A DNA stretch of 64,000 nt, from contig NZ_CP115446.1 of NCBI RefSeq assembly GCF_027912455.1, positions 248,001-312,000 on the forward strand. The letters are read 5' to 3'. This document shows positions 55,872-62,737 of the stretch, piece after piece (position 1 is the stretch's first letter; each line of letters begins with the position of its first letter). The notes under the pieces are model-generated. The model made no database searches. It worked only from the letters and a program-made list of their open reading frames with translations, and was not told where the DNA came from. The stretch comes from Aurantiacibacter sp. MUD61 (GTDB taxonomy: Bacteria > Pseudomonadota > Alphaproteobacteria > Sphingomonadales > Sphingomonadaceae). The position numbers and the translations under genes were made by a program.

Positions 55872-58003
55872 TGGGGATCGCTTTCTACGGTCGGGGGCTG
55901 GAGGTAGCTGCCAACCTTTATGAACATGGCTTCTTCGCAAGGCTTGCCGTCCTTGACGATCCACAACATGTAATAGCCGGGCGGAATCAGATTACGATCA
56001 TCGGGGATCGTGACGCTCAGCTCATTTCCGCTGATGTCTGTCGGATTAAGAGCCACATATCGTTGCTCTGTATCGGTATGATGGGTCGCAGCTCCCGGCC
56101 GGATCAGTGCGACTTCTGTATCTGCAGCGGCTAGCGAAGATCTGATACGGAGCGTTTCGCCATACTCAGCAAAGGTTGTACTAGCGCCCTCATTTTGTAT
56201 CGCTTCGATGGTCGGCCGCGTTCCCGGAGTAAACATGTAGGGCGGCTCGTAAATCTCGTAGTCTTTGCGATTATACGGAATGCTGACGATGTCTCCGAAC
56301 CTGTTCTCCCCTCCAACGATCGGACCCTGCCACATATCCGGTGGTGTGCCCTCCGGGTTCGGCGGAACACCCGGATATGAAAACGAGTCTGCCGCAAAAT
56401 GGATCGGGAATTCTCCATCTATATGCTGTTCAAAAATGTGGTTCTTGTCATCATCCGCATCTGCCCCACCCGCGATCAGGACCGTACCGTTGGGAAGCAG
56501 AACCGCGGCCGAATGATACATCCGGGCATGATTGAGCGGCGCGGCAGGAGAGAAACTTCCCACAGGGCCATCGAATGGGTCGTAAAGCTCAGAATAATGC
56601 GACTGCGCGTTATTCTCTGCAATCACTTCATCTGCTGTATTCGGATAGCCTGCAGCCCGCGTATCTCCCGGATAAACAGCATTCCATTTGTGGCTGTTGT
56701 GTCCGCCACAAATCAACACCTTCTTGTCGGGTAGAATGACGGCGTGGCCATTGATCCTACCGTGCGTAAGATCGGGGCCTTTAGTCCAAGAGGGCGTCCC
56801 GCCACCGGTCTGGAGTATTGCGGTCGACTTGGCATCTCGCTCGTCTCTTACCCGTGCATAGGGTGCGCCCTGCCTCACGCGAACGTTAGCCTGGAGAATG
56901 TTACCCATGTTATCGCGGATATCGCCCAGAGCTTCGCCACCGCCAAAAAGTAGAATCTTGCCATCCTGCGCGGGGGGCAACAGCACGCTCATGCCCTCCT
57001 CACGACGAGGTACTGCCGTCGGGGGCGAATTCGCTGGCGGTGGCGATGTCAGTTCAGGCGGACGCACACCAGAGTGCTCTTCCCAGCTCGCCGAAGTGCC
57101 AAGATTGGGGATCGCCAGCGAATGCGTATTCAACGGTGGATCAGTTTCTAGGCCCCAGGTTGTATGAGTGTAATAAATGCGTCCGTCAGGAGCGAGATGC
57201 AGGCCTGGGTAAATCGGCAAAGTCAGTTTGGCGCTGCCAGTTGCACCGTCAGTCAGTGTCGTGACTGAATAATTATTACTACCGCTGCCTGGCGTCAGTA
57301 TTTCAACCGTATCTGATATCCGGCCCGACGCGCCGAGCTGATATTCGCGCCGACCTGAGAACACCGCGATACGGCCGTCGCCCAGCATTACCGCTGTCGG
57401 ATACCAGCGCCCATGAGCCAACCGTGCTACGCTCGAGCCGTCCATCACCGTTTGCCAGTGCCCTTGGCCAGCAGGCGGCTCGGGATCGAACAGATAGATG
57501 TATTCTTCGCCCACGCTGCGATGGCCGGCGTTCACCCCAATTCCGCGCCCTTGCACGAAATACTCAGGGTCGGACCCGCCGACCACAATCACCTTGCCAT
57601 CATGGGTGTGGACAAAGTGACAGCAGAACAAGTCAGCATGGAAATGGCCAGTCGCCGGATCGTTCGGGAGCTGGTTGGGCTCTCCCCCGCGGGCCAGAGC
57701 TGGATTATGCAGAGGAAAGTTTTGCGATTCGAGAGTGTTTAGAGGTTGAGAATAGGTTTCCTTATAATCGAAGAGGTAGCTTTTCAGCGCATAGTGCCCA
57801 TCTTCAACATGGCCGCAGAACCACAGCACTTTTCCGGTGTACAGCATGACGGCGTGGATGACGAACAGGCCGCGCTTGTCCAAAATAAGGTGGGGATCGG
57901 TGCTCGCGTCAGGCGGACTCGTCGTGTGCTGACCATCAGTAATGATGACGTCCGCGACCTCGATCTTGTCGCCGTCAACCCATCTTCCTTCGGTCGCGCT
58001 CAC
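55868..58003 (-). CDS. Copper-radical oxidase (galactose/glyoxal oxidase, GlxA-like) with DUF1929 domain
   Basis: This 711-aa Kelch-propeller protein has a C-terminal DUF1929/early-set domain. Copper-radical residues appear intact: C127/C128 (LFCCHF) and Y201 (RWYPT) for the Cys-Tyr cofactor, Y496-H497 (MYHSAA) and H641/H642 (THHTDTEQR). Such enzymes oxidise primary alcohols or aldehydes to produce H2O2; GlxA shapes glycan material in Streptomyces. It starts GTG at 58003 behind GGAGGCGG. There is no signal peptide, which is odd for this family. A Pro-rich insert lies at residues about 305-340. It is the first gene of the six-gene operon. Confidence 0.85.
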   Translation of the reverse strand: MSATEGRWVDGDKIEVADVIITDGQHTTSPPDASTDPHLILDKRGLFVIHAVMLYTGKVLWFCGHVEDGHYALKSYLFDYKETYSQPLNTLESQNFPLHNPALARGGEPNQLPNDPATGHFHADLFCCHFVHTHDGKVIVVGGSDPEYFVQGRGIGVNAGHRSVGEEYIYLFDPEPPAGQGHWQTVMDGSSVARLAHGRWYPTAVMLGDGRIAVFSGRREYQLGASGRISDTVEILTPGSGSNNYSVTTLTDGATGSAKLTLPIYPGLHLAPDGRIYYTHTTWGLETDPPLNTHSLAIPNLGTSASWEEHSGVRPPELTSPPPANSPPTAVPRREEGMSVLLPPAQDGKILLFGGGEALGDIRDNMGNILQANVRVRQGAPYARVRDERDAKSTAILQTGGGTPSWTKGPDLTHGRINGHAVILPDKKVLICGGHNSHKWNAVYPGDTRAAGYPNTADEVIAENNAQSHYSELYDPFDGPVGSFSPAAPLNHARMYHSAAVLLPNGTVLIAGGADADDDKNHIFEQHIDGEFPIHFAADSFSYPGVPPNPEGTPPDMWQGPIVGGENRFGDIVSIPYNRKDYEIYEPPYMFTPGTRPTIEAIQNEGASTTFAEYGETLRIRSSLAAADTEVALIRPGAATHHTDTEQRYVALNPTDISGNELSVTIPDDRNLIPPGYYMLWIVKDGKPCEEAMFIKVGSYLQPPTVESDPQ

Positions 58004-58117
58004 AATACCGCCTCCGTCAAAAACACGGATTCAATGAAGAATCGAATTGTCGCGATTTTCCCGAAGGTTTGGAAATGCTACGCCTCTTGAAAACGAGAGT
58101 CAAAAAAGCGGGCAAAT

Positions 58118-58133
58118 ATTAACTATAATTAAT
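58118..58133. promoter_or_regulatory. AT-rich imperfect palindrome upstream of the copper oxidase operon
   Basis: ATTAACTATAATTAAT is a near-palindrome (two central mismatches) in an otherwise GC-rich region, about 115 bases upstream of the operon start codon. On the minus strand it contains TATAGT, a possible -10, but no good -35 at the right spacing. Low-GC islands like this often mark promoters or operators. Confidence 0.4.
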
Positions 58134-58248
58134 CGTGACCTACTCGCTTCTCTTGAGAAAAGGCCGATCGGCAGACTGAGCTTGATCTTTTCTCAGTCGG
58201 GTCAAAGGTGAGCGGCAATATGGGCACTGGCCTTATTACCGGGATCAT
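58129..58248 (-). CDS. Possible 39-aa ORF coupled to the nucleotidyltransferase gene
   Basis: An ATG at 58248 overlaps the nucleotidyltransferase stop (ATGA) and opens a 39-codon frame starting MIPVIRPVPILPLTFDPTEK and ending KRVGHD, with one cysteine. Its 3' end overlaps the AT-rich palindrome. It could be a small co-translated protein or peptide precursor, or chance. No family is recognised and no independent ribosome-binding site is visible. Confidence 0.3.
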   Translation of the reverse strand: MIPVIRPVPILPLTFDPTEKRSSSVCRSAFSQEKRVGHD

Positions 58249-59444
58249 CGGTTGTTTCGCTCTGACCTTCGTTGATTGCCACTTGTAGTGTGAGCAATCG
58301 GTGCGCGAATGCGCTCCAAGATCCAGTCGAACATTCTGGCGGGCCCGTAGAGGTAGCGTAGCGCGTTCGGCAGCGGGAGACGCGACACCAGTGACTGATG
58401 GTAGATGTGGAGGGCGAGCACCGAGCGCTTGAAAGCAAAGCCTTCCCGAAGAGCGAAGCCAGCGCCAAGTTCTCTGGTCCTGCCGGCCAGCGGCAAGCGC
58501 GGTCCGGATGCGAGCAATTTTTGCAGGGATTGGTGTTCCAAAGTCCGCAGCCACGGGTCTTCGGCCTGCAACTCAGCCACACGATCCGGCAGTATTTGAC
58601 CCCAGAGGTGGTGACACAGCAGCATGGCGAGCGCGCCGCAGCGCTCCACCCCGTGAAAGCGGCAGTGTTCGAGCAACTTTTCCAATTCCGGCGAGCTCAA
58701 TCCGGCCAGCATGGCGCGCATGTCGGCTAGCCATTTGAGCCGGTGCCAGCGACTGTTCGCACCGTGGGCCGCGAGATAAGCGAACTGGTCTGGTTGTCGG
58801 AATGTTCGGAAGCGCGTTCCTCCGATCGAAACCCAATGGTCTGCATCCGCCACGCCAAGGCCCGTGATAAACGCTTCCGGTGCGAGCAGGCGATGATGCA
58901 GCTCGATCAGATGCCCGGTCTCGGGGTGAGACAGCGTGACATCCTTCGTCCCGCGTCGCCAGATGTTCACTCGCGAAGATCCGAAAGGCGGCCTTTCCTG
59001 TTTCAGAACGTATCCGTCCGCTTCGAGACAAACGATGGCTCCTTCAAAAGCGGACCACTCAACCAGCAGATCGATATCCTTGCTTTGGCGAAGCGTGGGA
59101 TCGTCATACAGCAGCTGGGACAGCACCGGCCCCTTCAAAATGATCGCTTCGATCGTCGCTTTTCGAAACACTTCCAGCAAACGCTTGCTCTCGGCAATAC
59201 TGACGAACGTTTCGAGCGTGTCGGATTGCGCGAGCGCTTTCAATTGCGCGGGGGGCATCACACCTGCGGAGACGAGACCACGCAAGGCGAGAGGAGACAT
59301 CCGGTGGCGCTTCACGCAGTCGAGGAAACTCTTCCAATCATCGCCCAACACAGACGCCGTTGCGCGGATTCTATCCTTGGCCGCAGCGTCCGACGGGAAG
59401 TCGGTGCATGCCAGCAAGAGCGCGAAGGCCGGATCCTGGCCCAT
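58245..59444 (-). CDS. Nucleotidyltransferase family protein (PF14907-like)
   Basis: This 399-aa protein has the nucleotidyltransferase signature IILKGPVLSQLLY, then RQSKDIDLLVEWSAF, in which the paired aspartates D-x-D bind metal. A later segment WHRLKWLADM is typical of the NTP_transf_5 group. Members are found in lasso-peptide and other peptide clusters as well as in polysaccharide loci, and their biochemical role is mostly untested. It is divergent from the HprK-like kinase gene across a 392-bp gap. A hairpin covers its ribosome-binding site. Downstream is a short coupled ORF and then the copper oxidase operon. Confidence 0.82.
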   Translation of the reverse strand: MGQDPAFALLLACTDFPSDAAAKDRIRATASVLGDDWKSFLDCVKRHRMSPLALRGLVSAGVMPPAQLKALAQSDTLETFVSIAESKRLLEVFRKATIEAIILKGPVLSQLLYDDPTLRQSKDIDLLVEWSAFEGAIVCLEADGYVLKQERPPFGSSRVNIWRRGTKDVTLSHPETGHLIELHHRLLAPEAFITGLGVADADHWVSIGGTRFRTFRQPDQFAYLAAHGANSRWHRLKWLADMRAMLAGLSSPELEKLLEHCRFHGVERCGALAMLLCHHLWGQILPDRVAELQAEDPWLRTLEHQSLQKLLASGPRLPLAGRTRELGAGFALREGFAFKRSVLALHIYHQSLVSRLPLPNALRYLYGPARMFDWILERIRAPIAHTTSGNQRRSERNNR

Positions 59445-59451
59445 AGGATGC

Positions 59452-59471
59452 GCTCCCTCGACGAGGGGAGC
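59452..59471 (-). promoter_or_regulatory. Hairpin covering the nucleotidyltransferase ribosome-binding site
   Basis: GCTCCCTCG (59452-59460) and CGAGGGGAGC (59462-59471) form a near-perfect stem. On the minus strand the 3' arm contains GAGGGAG, the likely Shine-Dalgarno, eight bases before the ATG. Folding would hide it and lower translation. Confidence 0.45.
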
Positions 59472-59472
59472 T

Positions 59473-59687
59473 TTTGCTGAAGGCGATCTTTTGGTGGACA
59501 GCGGTTTGCTCCCCCTCGGTTCTCTTGTGGATGTTTAAAAGCTTACCGATGGAAGCGATATCTTTGAGATTACAGGAAAAGCGAGCCCCGACTACCCTCC
59601 TGTTTCAAAAGAACCGCAAAGAACCGCAGCACCGCCGATTAATCTGCAGCTTACGAGCGATCAAAAGGCACTCGATCTTGAGGGACC
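59473..59687. other. Non-coding or degenerate stretch of the divergent kinase/nucleotidyltransferase gap
   Basis: This is the middle part of the 392-bp gap between the two divergent genes. An 86-codon + frame (59474-59734) has no recognisable content. Another + frame, open from the TAA at 59536 to the TAG at 59782, reads like protein (DIFEITGKASPDYPPVSK, then LDLEGPWLKQDGFALRW) but has no start codon, so it may be a remnant. I see no clear promoter hexamers for either gene. Base composition is lower in GC than the flanks. Confidence 0.4.
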
Positions 59688-59840
59688 ATGGCTCAAGCAA
59701 GATGGGTTTGCCTTGCGGTGGAGAAATCTTGTGATAACAACCTTTTCCAGCCGGGGGGATTATCCATCATGTCGAGTCTTATAGCAGGTACCGCAGACGC
59801 GGTGTTTCCGGCCGTTGAGACGACGCTGATGAACGAATGA
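59688..59840 (+). CDS. Possible short peptide ORF coupled to the first HprK-like kinase
   Basis: The frame runs 50 codons from ATG 59688 (MAQARWVCLAVEK) or, more plausibly, 23 codons from ATG 59769, which follows a GGGGGGA site. The C-terminal part reads MSSLIAGTADAVFPAVETT and ends LMNE. Its TGA overlaps the ATG of the kinase gene (ATGA), so the two would be coupled. Position before the kinase is where a RiPP precursor might sit. A Thr at -2 of Asp10 with Glu eight residues on would fit a lasso ring of eight, but Asp as first core residue is atypical and no YxxP leader motif is present. Speculative. Confidence 0.35.
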   Translation: MAQARWVCLAVEKSCDNNLFQPGGLSIMSSLIAGTADAVFPAVETTLMNE

Positions 59841-60769
59841 AAGCTCCGGTGCCCAACTACCCCTTCACCGTATCGGCCGATATCGATCTTGATGCGCGAC
59901 TGACTGTTCCTACAGTTCCCGGTGATGCCGACGTCGTCGTCCGCGAGGGGCCTGTCCCGTCAACGCTGGGTGATAATGACGCGGAATTCGGCTTTGAAAT
60001 CGGTGTAGGCGAGGTCCTGCTCCGCGTGCCGGATGGCAGCGCGCTGCACATCCGTGAGGGTCGCGAAATCATCTACCGACGCGGGCCCGAGACTACCGAC
60101 CGCGATCTGTCGCTCTTTATTCACGGGACTGCCTGGGGCGTGCTTTGTTATCAGCGCGGCTTGATCGTCATCCATGCCAGCGGAAACATCGTCGACGGCC
60201 AGATTACCGCATTCAGCGGTTTTTCGGGAAGTGGCAAATCGACCTTCGCTGCCAATCTGGCGCTGAAAGGCTTTCCGTTTTTCACTGACGACACGCTGGT
60301 TTTCGATCCGTCAGGTCCTGCAGACAGGGTCATCTGTCACGCAGGGCAACGACGCATGAAACTATGGAAGGATGCGATCGAAAGGACCGGTACGAAGCCT
60401 ATTGAACGCGTGCGGGATGCAGGCGACATCGACAAGCATTTCGTCGCCCCGCCCCTTGCCGAACCGGAATTCTCTGCGACGCTTGCCCGTCTTGTCGTCC
60501 TGCACCGGGCAAGGGGCAATGCGACGACGGACAATGCGCTGGAGCGGTTGCGCGGCCCCGAAGCGTTACAGGCGCTGACAAGCAACCTCTACCGGCCCCA
60601 ATTCGCCGAAGAAATTCTCGGCAAAAAGGTACTGTACTCCGCTCTCAAACAACTGCTCGAGCAAGTGCAAATCTTCCGCTTTACGCGCCTCATGACCCCG
60701 GAAAATTACGAAGCCAGTTTCGATTATTTCATCGACGAGCTGGTATGCGAAGAAGCGGCGAGCGAGTGA
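59837..60769 (+). CDS. HprK-like P-loop kinase (HprK-related), first copy
   Basis: This 310-aa protein has an HPr kinase/phosphorylase-like P-loop domain but lacks the full HprK N-terminal half. It has a Walker A at GFSGSGKST (about residues 128-136), a preceding VIHASG with the conserved His113, and FFTDDTLVFD with Asp151/152. Homologues (ThcoK, SyanK, PadeK) phosphorylate a serine of lasso peptides; others sit in unrelated loci. The start overlaps a short upstream ORF, and the end overlaps the sulfotransferase (GTGA). A paralogue of the same layout lies at 63342. A role in modifying a peptide or glycan is inferred from neighbours. Confidence 0.82.
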   Translation: MKAPVPNYPFTVSADIDLDARLTVPTVPGDADVVVREGPVPSTLGDNDAEFGFEIGVGEVLLRVPDGSALHIREGREIIYRRGPETTDRDLSLFIHGTAWGVLCYQRGLIVIHASGNIVDGQITAFSGFSGSGKSTFAANLALKGFPFFTDDTLVFDPSGPADRVICHAGQRRMKLWKDAIERTGTKPIERVRDAGDIDKHFVAPPLAEPEFSATLARLVVLHRARGNATTDNALERLRGPEALQALTSNLYRPQFAEEILGKKVLYSALKQLLEQVQIFRFTRLMTPENYEASFDYFIDELVCEEAASE

Positions 60770-61608
60770 ACACGGACGGCAAAATCGTCTGGCTGGCCAG
60801 CTACCCCAAATCTGGCAACACCTGGCTGCGCTTTCTCTTGGGTTTCGCACTGGGATTAAGCGATGAGGATGAAGATGCCTTCTCGCCTGTGAGCGGAATA
60901 AGCAGCAGTCGCCATTACTTCGACTCGGTCCTGGCATTGGATACTCACGAGCTCACGCGAAACGAAATCGACCGTGCCAGACCCGGCGTCTACGGTTTTT
61001 TGCACCAGCACGCACAGAGCCTGCAGTTTGTGAAGGCCCACGACCGATATCGTGTCCTCCCCGATGGTCGCGCGATCTTTCCGGCACGCTGCTCACGCGC
61101 GGCCATCTACATCGTTCGAAATCCGCTCGACGTTGCGGTATCCTACGCCCATCACCTTTCGAACGAAGACCATGCAGATGTTGTTGATGCAATGAGCACG
61201 CCGAACCGAATAATCGGCGGCGGTACGAAGGAGCAGATAGAGCAGGATTTGGGGGACTGGTCAGGGCACTTCCGCAGTTGGACCCTGCAGGGGAAAATTC
61301 CGGTCCTCGTCATTCGCTATGAAGATATGAAGGAAAACACCGAGCTCGAGTTGCGGCGGATCTTTCGCTTTCTAGAAATTAGCGAAGACGCATTCGCAAT
61401 GCCCCTTTCGCAGGCGGTGGAAAAGGCCGATTTCACGCGCCTGCAAGAACTGGAGCGCGAACGCGGCTTCGCTGAAAAGCCCGTAAGGGCGCGCAGCTTC
61501 TTCAGGTCAGGCCGGGTTGGCGACGGGTGCCGTGTCCTACCTGCGGAACTGATTGCACGCATAGTCGACGAGCACGGCGAAGTGATGCGCGAGCTCGGAT
61601 ATTCATGA
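60766..61608 (+). CDS. PAPS-dependent sulfotransferase
   Basis: This 280-aa protein of the sulfotransferase superfamily has the 5'-phosphosulfate loop WLASYPKSGNTWLRF (about residues 9-23) and the 3'-phosphate motif IYIVRNPLDVAVSYAHH (about 125-141). It transfers sulfate from PAPS to a hydroxyl or amine acceptor. The acceptor is unknown. I use the GTG at 60766, overlapping the kinase stop, rather than an upstream in-frame codon at 60745. It belongs to the same translational run as the two kinases and the oxygenase, suggesting tailoring of a shared product, which is inference. Confidence 0.85.
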   Translation: MNTDGKIVWLASYPKSGNTWLRFLLGFALGLSDEDEDAFSPVSGISSSRHYFDSVLALDTHELTRNEIDRARPGVYGFLHQHAQSLQFVKAHDRYRVLPDGRAIFPARCSRAAIYIVRNPLDVAVSYAHHLSNEDHADVVDAMSTPNRIIGGGTKEQIEQDLGDWSGHFRSWTLQGKIPVLVIRYEDMKENTELELRRIFRFLEISEDAFAMPLSQAVEKADFTRLQELERERGFAEKPVRARSFFRSGRVGDGCRVLPAELIARIVDEHGEVMRELGYS

Positions 61609-61709
61609 GCGGGAAAAATCTTCATCTTTCCCATCGGGCGGCGGCGATGTCCGCCAAACTATTGGTGCATGCGATTTGCCCGTGTGTTGACACCGGAGCC
61701 ATCGGTTAG
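61605..61709 (+). CDS. Possible 34-aa ORF after the sulfotransferase
   Basis: An ATG at 61605 overlaps the sulfotransferase stop (ATGA) and opens 34 codons: MSGKNLHLSHRAAAMSAKL to ICPCVDTGAIG, ending TAG. It fills the gap before the permease gene, consistent with the overlapping style of this operon. A C-terminal Cys-Pro-Cys could be a modification site. It may be a peptide substrate or a spurious frame. No family recognised. Confidence 0.35.
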   Translation: MSGKNLHLSHRAAAMSAKLLVHAICPCVDTGAIG

Positions 61710-61723
61710 GAAGCAGAAGGCCG

Positions 61724-62737
61724 ATGCACATTCCTGCTAGCTCCATGATCTCTATGCGAGAAGCTGGCTCTGAAAAGAGAAGCAACAGTCGCATCTGGCT
61801 GAGCGTTGCAGTCATCGCTGTGCTTGTCTGCATTTTCTGGAAGGGATCACGCTATCCGGCGCTGAACGAAAAGGCGATGATGGGCGGCGATACACCGCTC
61901 TCCGGACTATCATTCGACATCATTTTCGATTTTTTCCCGGACAGCCCACTGTACTGGGCCTTCGCGGCGAACGTAGGCAGTTGGATCGTCACGAACTGGA
62001 AGGGAATGACCTTCGGCGTCCTTTTCGGGGCCGCCATCCTCACCTTGCTGTCCGTAATCAGGACGCGCTCATTCAAGAACGGGTTCGCCAATGCGGCGCT
62101 GGGTGCGACGATCGGCGCCCCGCTGGGAGTGTGCGTGAACTGCGCCGCACCTATAGCGCTTGGCCTCCACATGGGCCGGATGCGTCTCGAAACGACACTC
62201 GCCGCGTTGATCGCATCACTTACGCTGAACGTTATTGTGGTGACGATGAGCTTCGCGCTCCTTCCTCTGCATGTCGCGGCGACGAAGCTCCTGCTGTCAC
62301 TGCTGCTAATTCTCCTGATCGCGCCGCTGCTGTGCCGGTCCTACGACTATGTCAGCTTCGATTATGACCGGGATGGCGACATCGACATCGTGCGCGACAA
62401 TGGTGCAATCCGCATGATCGTCCATCGCAACGACAGGCCAGCGGGCAATGGTCTGTGGGTTTCGCTACGCGACGCAATGGGCAACAGCATGGGGATCGGC
62501 GCACGCGTTATCATCTGCACAGGAGAGCCGGAAATCGCGCCCGGCAACGGATGCCAGATGCGACAAATCAAGGCGAGCGGAGGCTACCAGTCCTTCGACC
62601 CGATCGCGGCGCATTTCGGCATTGGCGAGGCGCGAGAAGCGACCCTCATCGCCGTCACATGGCCCGATGGGAAGATCACCGAAATACGCGGTGAAGAGGC
62701 GCTTTCCGGCGAAATTATCATGCCCCGAGCCTCATGA
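61724..62737 (+). CDS. Permease-like membrane protein fused to a C-terminal ASPIC/UnbV domain
   Basis: This 337-aa protein has an N-terminal helix (about 24-40), then a permease-like core of four or five helices with GAPLGVCVNCAAPIALGLHMG (C137, C140), resembling the Cys-containing loop of ArsP/DUF318 permeases. After about residue 205 comes a single DYDRDGDIDIV calcium-type loop (about 213-223) and an ASPIC/UnbV domain (MGIGARVIICTGE, HFGIGEARE, VTWPDGKITEI). ASPIC normally ends long FG-GAP proteins, so this looks like a shortened fusion. ATG 61724 is chosen; ATG 61745 is possible. Its stop overlaps the oxygenase gene. Confidence 0.7.
   Translation: MHIPASSMISMREAGSEKRSNSRIWLSVAVIAVLVCIFWKGSRYPALNEKAMMGGDTPLSGLSFDIIFDFFPDSPLYWAFAANVGSWIVTNWKGMTFGVLFGAAILTLLSVIRTRSFKNGFANAALGATIGAPLGVCVNCAAPIALGLHMGRMRLETTLAALIASLTLNVIVVTMSFALLPLHVAATKLLLSLLLILLIAPLLCRSYDYVSFDYDRDGDIDIVRDNGAIRMIVHRNDRPAGNGLWVSLRDAMGNSMGIGARVIICTGEPEIAPGNGCQMRQIKASGGYQSFDPIAAHFGIGEAREATLIAVTWPDGKITEIRGEEALSGEIIMPRAS

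Noticed and set aside
58004..58244. Possible mobile-element boundary at the AT-rich gap
   Set aside because: No terminal inverted repeats, transposase fragment or target duplication found; AT richness alone is insufficient.
59452..59475. Possible + strand rho-independent terminator (stem followed by CTTTTG)
   Set aside because: No + strand gene ends there. Its position over the minus-strand ribosome-binding site makes an RBS hairpin more sensible.
59474..59734. 86-codon + frame in the kinase/nucleotidyltransferase gap
   Set aside because: No ribosome-binding site, unusual composition rich in Arg/Leu/Ser, no recognisable motif, and another frame over the same bases reads more like protein.
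60745..60765. Upstream in-frame start of the sulfotransferase
   Set aside because: It lies deeper inside the kinase gene. The GTG at 60766 overlapping the kinase stop matches the coupling style of the operon and family length.
61605..61724. Search for tRNA or small RNA in the sulfotransferase-permease gap
   Set aside because: No cloverleaf arms, T-loop or terminator visible.
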